Source: an uncultured Candidatus Nemicrothrix sp. (lineage in GTDB: Bacteria; Actinomycetota; Acidimicrobiia; Acidimicrobiales; MedAcidi-G1). Taken from it: 60,540 nt of DNA. The notes under the pieces were generated by a model. The model was not told the origin of the DNA. It saw only the letters and a list, made by a program, of their open reading frames with translations, and did not search any database. Position numbers and translations under genes: made by a program. The stretch covers positions 1-60,540 of the forward strand of contig CAJXKL010000012.1 of NCBI GenBank assembly GCA_913055915.1. The letters run 5' to 3'. This document shows, piece after piece, positions 33,462 to 42,855 of this stretch (positions are counted from its first letter, which is position 1; every line of letters begins with the position of its first letter).

Positions 33462-33640
33462 CGGTAGTGTGACGGCGTCCCGTGGTGAGGCGAAGCCGGT
33501 GTGAATCCGGCGCTGTCCCGCAACTGTGTGCCGACCCCTCTTGGGGTGGGCGAGCCAGGCCGACCGGCCATGGGGCTCGACAACGGCTCTCGAGGAAGAG
33601 CGGTCGTCGGGCAGGGCTTCCTGTCTGCGTCCGTGTTCTC
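33462..33640 (+). ncRNA. Cobalamin riboswitch
   Basis: The highly conserved core is plain: GCCGGTGTGAATCCGG followed by CGCTGTCCCGCAACTGTG at 33494-33529, and the 3' conserved element GAGCCAGGCCGACCGG at 33552-33567. It precedes a btuF-btuC-btuD operon, the expected target, and should lower its expression when adenosylcobalamin is plentiful. The core is firm; the outer ends are approximate. The btuF ribosome site (AGGAG at 33648-33652) lies just past it with no obvious terminator, which suggests control of translation. Confidence 0.92.
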
Positions 33641-33658
33641 GGCAGATAGGAGAAACCA

Positions 33659-34588
33659 ATGGCAAGCCCACCCATCCGAACCCTCCTTCGCTTTCGTGTC
33701 CTGGCACTGCTGGGCGCGCTGGCCATCGCATCAACGGCATGCGGATCCGACAGCGGGAGTGGAATGTCCGCGCTCTCAGGTATCGCAACCACGACGACGG
33801 CGTCGGCCACAACTGTGGCTCCCGACGGTCCGGTGGCGATCATCTCGCTGTCTCCAACCGCCACGGAGATCCTCTTCGCCATCGGTGCCGGGGATCAGGT
33901 CGTCGCAGTCGACAACATGTCGAACTACCCGGCCGATGCGCCTGTGAGCGACCTCTCGGGCTTCACACCCAACGTGGAGGCGATAGCCGGGTACGGGCCG
34001 GACCTTGTCGTCATTTCCTACGACCCGGGCGACCTTGTCGAGGGCCTCAAGGCCCTGGAGATCCCGACCGTCATGCAGTGGGCTGCCAACTCAATCGACG
34101 ACACCTACTCACAGATAACCGAACTGGGCGATCTCACAGGCCATGCGGCCGAAGCCGAGGCAGTGAGCGCATCCATCAGGGAGGGCCTGGCAGCACTTGC
34201 CGGCGACCCTGTCGGCACCGGAATGACCTACTTCCACGAGATCGACAACACGCTCTACTCGGCCACCTCGACCACGTTCGTGGGTCAGCTCTACGCTCTG
34301 CTGGGCCTTGAGAACATCGCTGACCCTGCTGACGAGGCCGGCTTCGGCTGGCCGCAGTTGTCAGCCGAGTTCATCCTGGAGGCCGACCCCGACATCATCT
34401 TCCTGACCGATGCCGCATGGGGGGAGTCCGCTGAGACAGTGGCGGCCCGTCCGGGCTGGGATGTCCTCACAGCGGTCGTGGGCGGACACGTAGTTCCGAT
34501 CGACCAGGACACCTCGGGCCGGTGGGGGCCTCGGGTTGTCGACTTTATCGAGTCGGTCAAGGCTGCAATTGAGGGGTTTGAAGGTTGA
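33659..34588 (+). CDS. btuF: Cobalamin ABC transporter substrate-binding protein (BtuF-like)
   Basis: A 309-residue exported receptor. The signal peptide ends LAIASTACGSDS, a plausible lipobox; a short Thr/Ala linker follows, then a type 3 periplasmic fold with VAIISLSPTATEILFAIGAG at its start, the family's N-terminal motif. The start is fixed by AGGAG six bases upstream of the ATG. Location directly under a cobalamin riboswitch and in front of a FecCD permease and ATPase makes vitamin B12 or cobinamide the likely ligand. Confidence 0.9.
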   Translation: MASPPIRTLLRFRVLALLGALAIASTACGSDSGSGMSALSGIATTTTASATTVAPDGPVAIISLSPTATEILFAIGAGDQVVAVDNMSNYPADAPVSDLSGFTPNVEAIAGYGPDLVVISYDPGDLVEGLKALEIPTVMQWAANSIDDTYSQITELGDLTGHAAEAEAVSASIREGLAALAGDPVGTGMTYFHEIDNTLYSATSTTFVGQLYALLGLENIADPADEAGFGWPQLSAEFILEADPDIIFLTDAAWGESAETVAARPGWDVLTAVVGGHVVPIDQDTSGRWGPRVVDFIESVKAAIEGFEG

Positions 34589-34627
34589 TGAGGCCCTGAT
34601 GGACATCGACCACGACCCCGGAACCAC

Positions 34628-35677
34628 GTGAGCCCCACAGAGGCAGGGCCTGCAGGGCTCCGCGGGTGGTGGCTGGCCTCTGGTGGGCTCGCCGTCCTGG
34701 CTGCCGGAATCGCCGGCCTGGCCCTCGGCCCGGCCGACCTCGGCTTCGGCGAGGTGCTGCTCGAACTGGTCGACCGGCTGCCCCTCATTGAAGCAGATTC
34801 GGGTCTGGGTGAGCGGCAGCAGGCGATCATCTGGGAGATCCGCCTCCCGCGGGTCGTGCTGGGCCTCCTGGTCGGGGCCATGCTCGCCACGGCAGGAGGT
34901 GCGTACCAGGGGGTCTTTCGCAACCCGCTCGCCGATCCCTACCTGCTGGGAGTGGCAGCCGGTGCCGGCTTCGGCGCCACTATGGCGATCGTCTCGGGCG
35001 CCGGCGACGGCATCGGCATCCTGGACCCGGTGCCCCTTTCGGCCTTCGCCGGAGCCCTGGCTGCGGTCACCCTCACCTATCTGGTCGGGGCTACCGGCGG
35101 CCGTCTGGACCCGGTGACGAGCCTCGTGCTCTCGGGAGTCGCTGTCGCCAGCTTCTTCACCGCCGTTCAGACATTCGTGCAGCAACGTGAGTCCGAGACG
35201 ATCAGGCAGGTCTACTTCTTCGTACTCGGGCAACTGCGCACCGCCGGGTGGAACGACGTGGCCCTGCTCGCCCCCTATACGGGTGTCTGCCTCATCGTGA
35301 TCCTCATGGTGCGGCGCCGCCTGGACGCACTGGGGGTAGGCGACGAGGAGGCGGGGGCACTCGGCCTGGATGTTCGGAGGATGCGCCTCATAACGGTCGT
35401 GGCAGCCTCGCTTGGTACCGCTGCAGCCGTCTCGGTAAGTGGCCTCATAGGGTTCGTAGGAATAATCGTGCCCCACACGGTGCGCCTCTTGTTCGGAACC
35501 AGCTACCGGGTGATTCTCCCGTTGACCGTCCTGTTCGGCGGAGCGTTCCTCGTGTTGGCCGACATCGTGGCACGTCTGGCGGTAGAGCCGGCCGAGATTC
35601 CGATCGGCGTGGTCACCGCATTCCTGGGCGCACCCTTCTTCGTGCTGGTGCTCCGAACTGCCAGGAGGGCCCGATGA
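34628..35677 (+). CDS. btuC: Cobalamin ABC transporter permease (BtuC-like, FecCD family)
   Basis: A 349-residue permease with about ten membrane helices. The FecCD signature is AMLATAGGAYQGVFRNPLAD followed by PYLLGVAAGAGFG near residues 80-115, and the C-terminal GLIGFVGIIVPHTVRLLFG contains the ATPase-docking helix. Start GTG, 39 bases after the btuF stop. The stop overlaps the btuD ATG. Works as a homodimer in the known family. Confidence 0.92.
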   Translation: MSPTEAGPAGLRGWWLASGGLAVLAAGIAGLALGPADLGFGEVLLELVDRLPLIEADSGLGERQQAIIWEIRLPRVVLGLLVGAMLATAGGAYQGVFRNPLADPYLLGVAAGAGFGATMAIVSGAGDGIGILDPVPLSAFAGALAAVTLTYLVGATGGRLDPVTSLVLSGVAVASFFTAVQTFVQQRESETIRQVYFFVLGQLRTAGWNDVALLAPYTGVCLIVILMVRRRLDALGVGDEEAGALGLDVRRMRLITVVAASLGTAAAVSVSGLIGFVGIIVPHTVRLLFGTSYRVILPLTVLFGGAFLVLADIVARLAVEPAEIPIGVVTAFLGAPFFVLVLRTARRAR

Positions 35678-36450
35678 CCACCGTCGCCTGCAGGTCCATC
35701 ACCGTTTCGCTCGACGGTGTCGAGGTGCTTCGTGGCGTCGACCTCGACGTGCCCTCCGGAGGGTGGGTCACGGTAGTCGGCCCCAACGGGGCCGGAAAGA
35801 GCACCCTCCTGCGTGCGGTTGCCGGAAGTCTGACGCCGGGGGGTGAGGTCCTCCTCGACAGCCGTCCAGTCCGGTCCCTCTCACGACGGGAGACAGCGAG
35901 GCTTGTGGCGCTGGTTCCACAGGAACCCGTCATCCCACCAGGCATGAGGGTCCTCGACTACGTGCTGTTGGGTCGTACCGCCCACCTCGGGTTCTTCGAG
36001 GCCGAGGGCATGGGAGACGTGGAGATGGCCGTCTCGGCGCTCCATGACCTTGATGCGGGCCACCTGGCTGGTCGGACTGTCGACACTCTGTCAGGAGGTG
36101 AGAGGCAGAGGGTGGTAATTGCACGGGCCCTGGCCCAGGAGTCCCCAGTCCTCCTGTTGGACGAACCCACCACCGCCCTCGACATCGGCCACCAGCAGGA
36201 GGTGCTGGACCTGGTGGACGGGCTCAGGTCCGAGCGCAACCTGACTGTATTGGCCACCATGCACGACCTGACCCTGGCCGGTCAGTACGCGGACCGACTC
36301 GTGATGCTCGACGGTGGCCTGGTCGCCGCATCCGGGCCGGCGGCTGAGGTCCTCACGGGCGAGGCTGTCTCCCGCCACTACGGGGTGAGGGTCAGGGTCA
36401 TCGACGACGAGGTAGGCCCGATCGTGGTCCCGGTGCGCCGAGCACCCTGA
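35674..36450 (+). CDS. btuD: Cobalamin ABC transporter ATP-binding protein (BtuD-like)
   Basis: ATPase of 258 residues. Walker A GPNGAGKSTLLRAV, signature LSGGERQRVVIARAL, Walker B PVLLLDEPTTALDIGHQ. The ATG overlaps the btuC stop (ATGA) and has AGGAGG five bases upstream; an open frame back to 35248 lies within btuC and is ignored. Iron-siderophore ATPases look similar, but the riboswitch argues for cobalamin. It ends the operon, convergent with the hibernation-factor gene. Confidence 0.92.
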   Translation: MTTVACRSITVSLDGVEVLRGVDLDVPSGGWVTVVGPNGAGKSTLLRAVAGSLTPGGEVLLDSRPVRSLSRRETARLVALVPQEPVIPPGMRVLDYVLLGRTAHLGFFEAEGMGDVEMAVSALHDLDAGHLAGRTVDTLSGGERQRVVIARALAQESPVLLLDEPTTALDIGHQQEVLDLVDGLRSERNLTVLATMHDLTLAGQYADRLVMLDGGLVAASGPAAEVLTGEAVSRHYGVRVRVIDDEVGPIVVPVRRAP

Positions 36451-36477
36451 CCCGTAGGCCCCTGCCTGTTCCCTGAC

Positions 36478-37245
36478 TCAGTCGACAGGCGTGATCAGGC
36501 CGTAGTGGCCGTCGTAGCGTCGGTATACGACCTGACCCCGGTTCGAACCGGGGATGGCGAAGAACACGAACGGCTCGTCACCCTCGTCCAGGAGGGCCTC
36601 GGCGTCGGCAAGCGGCAGGTGGTTGAGCACCAGGCGCCCCGCGGAGATCGGTGGCCTGGTGTCGCCGGGGAGGTCCTCGCCAGCTACCTCGGGTACCACA
36701 CAGATGCTTCGTGACCCGTTGTGGTACACGACCCTGTCGATGTCATGGTCGGCATCGAGGAACAAGAAGAAGTCGTGGTCCAGTTGGTCCATCTCGTCGG
36801 CAGCCTCCTCCAGGGCCATTGGATGGAGAGCCAGGGTCTTGTGGCGGACCACCTGCCTCTCGTCGACAGGGATCGCGGCGTATCCGGGTGGCCGGTGGCC
36901 GGTGTCGGGTTCACCGCTGCGGCGCCTGTCCTCGAGGCGTTTGCGCCGCCGTCGGAGCCGGCGGCTGAGCCGTTCGTCGAGCTGGTCAACGGCCTCTGTG
37001 ATCGTCTGTCCAGCTGCGTGAGCACGGATCACAGCGCCGTTCAGGTCGATGCTGGCCTCGGCTATCGCCGGCAGGTCAAGGGCGGCCCTCTCCCTCAGTC
37101 CCAACTTCACCACTGCCGAGAGCACCGGTTCGTGACCCAACTCACACAGCACCCGGACCTTGCGCATCGCATAGTCTCGTTCGTCGGGCCGCACCCCTCC
37201 CTTCGCTAGCAGTTCGACATCACAGATGGCATGTGGCTTTACCAA
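36478..37245 (-). CDS. HPF/RaiA-type ribosome hibernation factor with two C-terminal domains
   Basis: A 255-residue protein. The N-terminal part (about 20-110, with YAMRKVRVLCELGHEPVLSA and AVIRAHAAGQTITEAVDQL) resembles the ribosome-binding S30AE domain. A first C-terminal domain contains LHPMALEEAADEMDQLDHDF and FFLFLDADHDIDRVVYHNG; a second ends in QVVYRRYDGHYGLITP. Ordinary long HPF has only one such domain, which dimerises to join two ribosomes as 100S particles; some actinobacterial stress proteins carry two. Expected to shut down ribosomes in stationary phase or stress. It has its own 160-base upstream region. Confidence 0.82.
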   Translation of the reverse strand: MVKPHAICDVELLAKGGVRPDERDYAMRKVRVLCELGHEPVLSAVVKLGLRERAALDLPAIAEASIDLNGAVIRAHAAGQTITEAVDQLDERLSRRLRRRRKRLEDRRRSGEPDTGHRPPGYAAIPVDERQVVRHKTLALHPMALEEAADEMDQLDHDFFLFLDADHDIDRVVYHNGSRSICVVPEVAGEDLPGDTRPPISAGRLVLNHLPLADAEALLDEGDEPFVFFAIPGSNRGQVVYRRYDGHYGLITPVD

Positions 37246-37405
37246 GGTCTCCCCTTCGGGTTGGGTGGTGAATCTGGGCTGTGCAGTGCACTCGGGTGTC
37301 AGGCCTCCAGGTGGGTCTCGTGTCGGGTGCTTGTTCCCACGTGTTCATCATGGCGCGAATATCCGGCCTTGTCAGGTCGCATTCGTCACAGTCCCAGGGG
37401 TTGGG

Positions 37406-39067
37406 TCAGCGCAGCAGGACCGGAGTGGTTACCTCGGCGAAGAAGTCGCCACCCTTGTCGTCGACCACTATGAACGCGGGGAAGTCCTCGACCTCGATGC
37501 GCCAGACGGCCTCCATTCCGAGTTCCGGGTAGTCGAGTACCTCGACGTGGCGGATGGAGTCCTGTGCCAGGCGAGCCGCCGGGCCTCCGATCGACCCCAG
37601 GTAGAAGCCACCGTGGCGTGCACAGGCATCGATCACCTGTGGTGAGCGGTTCCCCTTTGCCAGCATTACGAGGCTTCCACCCGCTGCCTGGAACGAGTCG
37701 ACGTAGGCGTCCATGCGGCCGGCAGTGGTGGGGCCAAACGACCCGGATGGATACCCTTCAGGTGTCTTCGCCGGGCCGGCGTAGTAGACGGGATGTCTGC
37801 GCATGTAGTCGGGCATCGGCTGGCCGGCATCGAGCAGTTCCCCTATTCGGGCGTGGGCGATGTCGCGTGCGACGACGAGCGTTCCCGTGAGCGACAACCG
37901 GGTCTTCACCGGGTATCTGGTCAACTCTGCCAGCAGGTCCTTCATTGGCTGGTTCAGGTTCACTGAGACGACGTCGCCAGGCAGGTCCGTGTCGACAACC
38001 TCGGGCAGGAAGCGGGCGGGGTCCTCCTCGAGTTGTTCGAGAAAGATGCCGTCGGCGGTGATGCGCCCGAGGGCCTGGCGGTCTGCCGAACACGACACGG
38101 CGATGCCCACCGGGTTGGATGCACCGTGTCGTGGCAGTCGCACGACCCTCACGTCGTGACAAAAGTACTTACCTCCGAACTGGGCACCGATGCCGAATCC
38201 GCGGGTGAGTTCCAGAACCCGATCTTCCCACCCGACGTCACGAAAGGCGTGGCCGGTCTCGCTGCCGGAGGTCGGAAGGTGGTCCAGGTAGTGGGCCGAG
38301 GCGTACTTGGCCACCTTCAGGTTCTGTTCGGCAGAGGTGCCGCCGATGACAACGGCCAAATGGTACGGAGGGCAGGCTGATGTGCCCAAGGCACGCAATT
38401 TCTCGTCGAGGAAGGCCATGAGGTCTGTCGGGTTCAACAGGGCCTTTGTCTCCTGGAAGAGGAAGCTCTTGTTTGCCGAACCACCTCCCTTGGCCATGAA
38501 CAAGAACCGGTACTCGCCGCCGGGCACGGCCTCGATGTCGATCTGGACAGGCAGGTTCGTGCCGGTGTTCTGCTCGGTGAACATGTCGAGTGGGGCCAAC
38601 TGGGAATACCGCAGGTTGGAGGTCTGGAACGTGTCGTAGACGCCACGTGACATCGCCTCACGGTCAGAGCCGTCGGTGAGGACCAACTGCCCCTTCTTCG
38701 CTGCGATCACTGCGGTTCCGGTGTCCTGGCAGGAGGGGAGTATGCCACCAGCCGCGATGTTGGCGTTCTGGAGCAGTTCCAGGGCGACGAAGCGGTCGTT
38801 GTCGGATGCCTCGGGGTCGTCAAGGATCGCCGCCACCTGAGCCAGGTGGGTGGGGCGCAGCAGGTGGGAAATGTCACGCATGGCGGTCGCTGTCAACAGC
38901 CTCAGTGCCTCAGGGTCGACCCTGAGGAAGGTGTGGCCATCGGGCCCGTCGACAGTTGAGATGCCGTCGCCGCTGAGCCTCCTGTAGGTGGTGGTGGCGT
39001 ACGGGTCTTCGAGGAGGGGTAGCAGGTCCGTGTAGGCGAACTCAGGTGCGTCGGGGGCAGGTGCCAT
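37406..39067 (-). CDS. fumA: Class I (iron-sulfur) fumarate hydratase
   Basis: A 553-residue fumarase converting fumarate to malate in the TCA cycle. The three Cys expected to hold the 4Fe-4S cluster are in [32 protein letters not shown] and [12 protein letters not shown]. Both alpha and beta domains are in one chain, as in E. coli FumA/FumB, rather than split in two genes. The C-terminal beta part contains [20 protein letters not shown], the family's substrate loop. ATG start; single gene. Confidence 0.92.
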   Translation of the reverse strand: MAPAPDAPEFAYTDLLPLLEDPYATTTYRRLSGDGISTVDGPDGHTFLRVDPEALRLLTATAMRDISHLLRPTHLAQVAAILDDPEASDNDRFVALELLQNANIAAGGILPSCQDTGTAVIAAKKGQLVLTDGSDREAMSRGVYDTFQTSNLRYSQLAPLDMFTEQNTGTNLPVQIDIEAVPGGEYRFLFMAKGGGSANKSFLFQETKALLNPTDLMAFLDEKLRALGTSACPPYHLAVVIGGTSAEQNLKVAKYASAHYLDHLPTSGSETGHAFRDVGWEDRVLELTRGFGIGAQFGGKYFCHDVRVVRLPRHGASNPVGIAVSCSADRQALGRITADGIFLEQLEEDPARFLPEVVDTDLPGDVVSVNLNQPMKDLLAELTRYPVKTRLSLTGTLVVARDIAHARIGELLDAGQPMPDYMRRHPVYYAGPAKTPEGYPSGSFGPTTAGRMDAYVDSFQAAGGSLVMLAKGNRSPQVIDACARHGGFYLGSIGGPAARLAQDSIRHVEVLDYPELGMEAVWRIEVEDFPAFIVVDDKGGDFFAEVTTPVLLR

Positions 39068-39129
39068 ACCGCTAAACCTACCGGGCCTGCGCCAGCCAGT
39101 CGGTTGGAGCAGACTTCAGAGCGTTGGGA

Positions 39130-40173
39130 TCAGGCCGCCAACTCGGCGACTATCGGTTCCCAGAGGTGGTCGCTGTCGCCGCTGCCGGGCGTGTAGAGGG
39201 TGAGCCGGTCCACACAGTCTCCATACCTGGCCAGATACCCGGGAGCAATGGCGTCAGGTTCACCCACGACGGCGAAGGTCGAGAGGATGTCGTCGTCGAT
39301 GAGGTCGCCCATGGCCTTCCACTCACCCCGTTTGGACATCCTGTTCAGGTCGGCCTGCAGGTCACCCCAGCCATGCAGTTCCAGGACCGGCAGGTAGGCC
39401 GGGGTGGAACCGTAGAAGGCGATCTGTTGCCTCGTGGCCGCCACCGCCCTTGCCATCGATTCCTCGGTGTCGCCGGTGACCACGAAGCCGGGACCCACGA
39501 TCTCAAAGTTGTCCAAGGTCCGCCCGGAGGCATCGAGGCCGCGCTGGACGGCCGGGATCGTGACCTCCCGCAAGAACCTCTCCGTGCTGAACCCGTGGCA
39601 GATGATTCCGTCACAGACCTCTCCGGCGACCTCGGACATCTTCGGTCCGACGGCTGCGAGGAACACCTTGGGGGTCCCGTACGGGTTGGGGCCCGGGTTG
39701 AAGAAGGGTGTCATGAGGGTGTGCCGGTAGAACTCGCCGCGGAATGCCATGGGGGCCTCATCGTTCCAGCACTCCCAGATGGCCCTGATGGCGAGCACCA
39801 TCTCGCGCATCCTGGCAGCGGGCCGTGACCACTCCATTGAGAAGCGCTTGGTGATGTGTGGCCTGATCTGGGTTCCGAGTCCCAGGATGAACCGGCCGTT
39901 GCTGTGGAACTGCAGGTCGTTCCCGAGGTTGGCGAGCAGCATCGGGTTTCGTGCGAAGGCAACCGCGATTGAGGTGCCCAACTCGATCCTCTGGGTGTGT
40001 TCCGAAGCGATCATGTGGGGAAGGAAGGGGTCTCGGCTGGTCTCGGCGGTCCACGCTCCCGAGTAGCCGGCCTCTTCGAGGCGTCGTGCTGTGTCGGCGA
40101 TCACCCCGATCCCGTCCCTCGAGGAATCGCTGGATCCCGGATTTCCGATAACGAGGCCACCATCTATCTTCAT
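39130..40173 (-). CDS. LLM class F420-type oxidoreductase
   Basis: A 347-residue luciferase-like protein, start at the ATG of MKIDGGLVIGNPGS. The region YSGAWTAETSRDPFLPHMIA and the ELGTSIAVAFARNPMLLAN strand match the F420-dependent TIGR03617-like branch that is abundant in mycobacteria and Acidimicrobiia. F420 use is inferred. The frame is open to 40458 but the extra part overlaps the divergent phosphatase gene. Substrate unknown. Confidence 0.86.
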   Translation of the reverse strand: MKIDGGLVIGNPGSSDSSRDGIGVIADTARRLEEAGYSGAWTAETSRDPFLPHMIASEHTQRIELGTSIAVAFARNPMLLANLGNDLQFHSNGRFILGLGTQIRPHITKRFSMEWSRPAARMREMVLAIRAIWECWNDEAPMAFRGEFYRHTLMTPFFNPGPNPYGTPKVFLAAVGPKMSEVAGEVCDGIICHGFSTERFLREVTIPAVQRGLDASGRTLDNFEIVGPGFVVTGDTEESMARAVAATRQQIAFYGSTPAYLPVLELHGWGDLQADLNRMSKRGEWKAMGDLIDDDILSTFAVVGEPDAIAPGYLARYGDCVDRLTLYTPGSGDSDHLWEPIVAELAA

Positions 40174-40221
40174 TGTGGGGACCGTACCCCGGTGACACGC
40201 TGCCGCTAGCGTCCGGCTTCC

Positions 40222-40857
40222 ATGGAACTGTTGATCATCCGCCACGCCCTGCCGGTACGTGTCGACAACAGGCATACCGGCGAGGAGGCCGACCCGACCC
40301 TCTCTGACCTGGGTCGCCGCCAGGCTGATGCCCTCGCCCACTGGCTGGCGGTACACCCCGCCGGAACGACCGACGGGGAACACAACGAGCGGATCGACGC
40401 CATCTACAGCGGACCCAAGAGGCGTGCCCTCGAGACAGCCGCGCCCCTGGCGGGCCACCTGGGCCTGGAGGTGACCGTCGACCAGGACCTCGACGAGTTC
40501 GACTTCGGTGAACCCGAGTACATCCCCATCGAGGAACTCAAGGCCGCCGGCGACCCCAGGTGGATGGAGTTCATGTCCGAGGGCAGCATCCCTGAACCTG
40601 AGGCCTTCCAGGCCAGGGTCATTGCCGCCATGGAGAGGATCGTCTCAGACAACCCGGGTCGCCGGGTGGCGGTGTCCTGCCACGGCGGTGTGATCGGCGC
40701 CTATCTCTCGCACCTGCTCGGAATCGACCGCATCTTCTTCTTCGAGGCGGCGTACACCTCCGTGAGCCGGGTCCTCGCAGCATCATCGGGTGAGCGGAGC
40801 GTCGGATCCATGAATGAACTGGCGCACCTCCGGCTGGCCGGGGTGGCGCTCTACTGA
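40222..40857 (+). CDS. Histidine phosphatase family protein
   Basis: A 211-residue member of the phosphoglycerate-mutase-like family. The catalytic loop is MELLIIRHALPVRVD, which has RHA in place of the usual RHG, with the second His in VAVSCHGGVIGAYLSHLLG. The acceptor His and both arginines seem present. It diverges from the luciferase-like gene with only 48 bases between starts. Substrate unknown. Confidence 0.88.
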   Translation: MELLIIRHALPVRVDNRHTGEEADPTLSDLGRRQADALAHWLAVHPAGTTDGEHNERIDAIYSGPKRRALETAAPLAGHLGLEVTVDQDLDEFDFGEPEYIPIEELKAAGDPRWMEFMSEGSIPEPEAFQARVIAAMERIVSDNPGRRVAVSCHGGVIGAYLSHLLGIDRIFFFEAAYTSVSRVLAASSGERSVGSMNELAHLRLAGVALY

Positions 40858-40927
40858 GGTTCCGGTCCGAGGGGGCAATTCTCGCTGATTCCCGACAACC
40901 GCCACCGGCGACCTAGGCTGGGCGGCC

Positions 40928-41431
40928 ATGTCCGGGGGTTCGGTGTTTGCGGTGGACGGATCAGGTCCACATCCCGATCCCGTCGACCTCGAGGACCTGC
41001 ACGTAACGGTCGGTCGAAGGCTGCGGGCGGCGTCCATGCGCTATAGCCGCTCCCGGTTCTCGGTAGTCGAGGTTCTGGCAGCGGGCGGCAGGCCCCTGAC
41101 CCTTCCCGAGATCCTCAGCGCCGGCCACGGCTACGGCCTGGCACAGAGTTCCGCCTACCGCAACCTTGGTGAACTGGTCGAGGTCGGGGTGGTCAGACGG
41201 GTCGAGTCGGGGTATGAGCACTCCAGGTTCGAACTCCACGAATCCCTGACAGGCCACCACCATCACCTGGTCTGCATCGGGTGTGGCCGTGTCGACGACT
41301 TCGAGGTGCCCGACGAGTTCGAGGCGGGAATCGAGGGCCTCGTGGGAGAGGCCATGGCCCGCGGCTTCAGCGTCGAATCGCACAGGTTCGACATGTTGGG
41401 CCGCTGCTCGTCCTGTCACGAAGACGTATAG
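40928..41431 (+). CDS. Fur family transcriptional regulator
   Basis: A 167-residue metal-dependent repressor. A winged-helix DNA-binding part (about 25-95, LTLPEILSAGHGYGLAQSSA) is followed by the metal/dimer domain with HHHHLVCIGCGRVDDFEV and a C-terminal CSSCHEDV, so both CxxC pairs of the structural zinc site are intact. Which metal it senses (iron, zinc, or peroxide) cannot be read off. The NUDIX gene follows 13 bases downstream. Confidence 0.9.
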   Translation: MSGGSVFAVDGSGPHPDPVDLEDLHVTVGRRLRAASMRYSRSRFSVVEVLAAGGRPLTLPEILSAGHGYGLAQSSAYRNLGELVEVGVVRRVESGYEHSRFELHESLTGHHHHLVCIGCGRVDDFEVPDEFEAGIEGLVGEAMARGFSVESHRFDMLGRCSSCHEDV

Positions 41432-41444
41432 CGGGGTACCGGAC

Positions 41445-41936
41445 ATGTTGTTGAAGCGCCCCGCAGCCAGGGTCGTGCTGCTCGACCGTGATGACCGGAT
41501 TTTCCTCGTGAACGCCGAGGATCCGCTTGACCCGTTCAAGCCCGATTGGTGGGAGATCCCGGGTGGTGGAATCGGCTGGGGTGAGGACAGCGCCACCGCC
41601 GCTGCACGCGAGCTCTATGAGGAGACCGGTATCGAAGACGTCGAGATGGGCCCCGTCATCTGGACTCAACACGTCCAGTTCACGTTCGGTGGCTTCTACT
41701 TCGACAGCCGCGAGAAGATCCATGTCGCACGCTGCGACGGAGGCGAGTACAGACCGAAGCACCTCGAGGCCCTCGAGGCCGCCGCATTCATGGGCGCCCA
41801 GTGGTGGGCCGTCGACGAACTGCTGGAATCAGAGGTACTGGTGCTCCCGGAACTCCTGAGGGAACACCTTCCCTCGGTCGTGGCAGGACACCTACCCGAC
41901 ACCCCGGTGGACATCTCGCCCCGGCCGGTCGTCTGA
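41445..41936 (+). CDS. NUDIX hydrolase
   Basis: A 163-residue hydrolase of nucleoside diphosphate derivatives. The NUDIX box begins PGGGIGWGEDSATAAARELY and continues EETGIED, so the G-x5-E-x7-REUxEE-x2-GU spacing is kept. Start at ATG 41445 (MLLKRPAARVVLLD); the frame is open further up but overlaps the Fur gene. Substrate unknown. Confidence 0.9.
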   Translation: MLLKRPAARVVLLDRDDRIFLVNAEDPLDPFKPDWWEIPGGGIGWGEDSATAAARELYEETGIEDVEMGPVIWTQHVQFTFGGFYFDSREKIHVARCDGGEYRPKHLEALEAAAFMGAQWWAVDELLESEVLVLPELLREHLPSVVAGHLPDTPVDISPRPVV

Positions 41937-41939
41937 GGA

Positions 41940-42533
41940 TCAGGCCAGGCGCTCGAGGCCGCCCCAGGCCAACCGCGCTGTCAACGTTGCCATCTCGTCG
42001 GCCGACCTGCAGCGGCCCTCGTGCATCCAGTGTCGGATCATCCCCTCGGAGATGCCGTTCACACCGGCTGCCATGGCCAGGGCATCGTCGTGGTCGGCAG
42101 TTTTGATGAGCCTCGCCACCATCTCGGCGAAGGCATTGCGCACCCGTCTACGGTCGCGTCTGAACTCTGGGTCGTTGCCGAGGCTGGCCCCGTAGAGCAC
42201 GGCGTAGGCGTCGGGGCTTTCGTCAAAGAAGTGGTAGTAGGCCCGGAAGCCGGCCTCGACTGCTTGTCGGGGGGTGTCCTGCTCTTGTGCCTGTTCGCTG
42301 ATGGCACTGAGGAGGCGATCGCCGGTCTGGGCCAGCACCTCTATGAACAGGTCGTGCTTGGACGCGAAGTGCTGGTAAAGGACGGGCTTGGTGATTCCAG
42401 CCTCGGCGGCCAGGGCGCTCATCGAGGTCTCGTGGTAGCCGAGGCGGGCGAAGATCCTCAGGGCCACGCAGAGAAGTTGCTGTCGTCGCTCCGGTGCAGG
42501 TAGCCGCACGGTTGCCGCTGCGGTGTTGGTCAT
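41940..42533 (-). CDS. TetR/AcrR family transcriptional regulator
   Basis: A 197-residue one-component repressor. HTH at the N-terminus, RLGYHETSMSALAAEAGITK followed by PVLYQHFASKHDLF, then a helical ligand domain. ATG of MTNTAAATVRLPAPERRQQL. It follows the glycosyltransferase and small membrane gene on the same strand (56-base gap) and may regulate them, though no operator is evident. Confidence 0.9.
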   Translation of the reverse strand: MTNTAAATVRLPAPERRQQLLCVALRIFARLGYHETSMSALAAEAGITKPVLYQHFASKHDLFIEVLAQTGDRLLSAISEQAQEQDTPRQAVEAGFRAYYHFFDESPDAYAVLYGASLGNDPEFRRDRRRVRNAFAEMVARLIKTADHDDALAMAAGVNGISEGMIRHWMHEGRCRSADEMATLTARLAWGGLERLA

Positions 42534-42588
42534 GTCCGGACCGTAGCCACGGTGCCCGGGGCACACCCAACTGGAGACAGTATGAGTC

Positions 42589-42855
42589 TCAGGCGGGGGT
42601 CTGGAGGTCCTCTTCCTCGGCGGCCTTCACGGCATGGTGGAGGACGATGGACGGGGCCAGCACAATCGATCCGGCAACCAGCAGAGCGACGAGGGCGGTG
42701 GCGACCCCGTCGGTGAAGGTGGTGGCCAGGCCAGCGGCAAAGACCACGATCGCCGTGAGGAACGCCAGATAGCCCAGACGCTGTCCAAAGCTGGCTATTC
42801 GCGAGGCCCTGGCCCGTCGGTCCAGTACCTCGTCGCCGGTGGCAACTGTATTCAT
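42589..42855 (-). CDS. Small two-helix membrane protein
   Basis: An 88-residue protein with two membrane helices (about 28-47, LAFLTAIVVFAAGLATTF; and 50-72, VATALVALLVAGSIVLAPSI) and a charged N-terminus. Its ATG overlaps the stop of the glycosyltransferase gene (ATGA), so translation is coupled. No family recognised; it could be an accessory anchor for that enzyme. Confidence 0.65.
   Translation of the reverse strand: MNTVATGDEVLDRRARASRIASFGQRLGYLAFLTAIVVFAAGLATTFTDGVATALVALLVAGSIVLAPSIVLHHAVKAAEEEDLQTPA

Noticed and set aside
34361-35476. 371-residue minus-strand frame over btuF and btuC
   Set aside because: Spans two well-supported plus-strand genes and has His/Gly/Asp-rich shadow composition.
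36536-36553. CCCCGGTTCGAACCGGGG, resembling a tRNA T-arm
   Set aside because: It is a perfect palindrome within the coding sequence of the hibernation factor, and no acceptor, D-arm or anticodon arm surrounds it.
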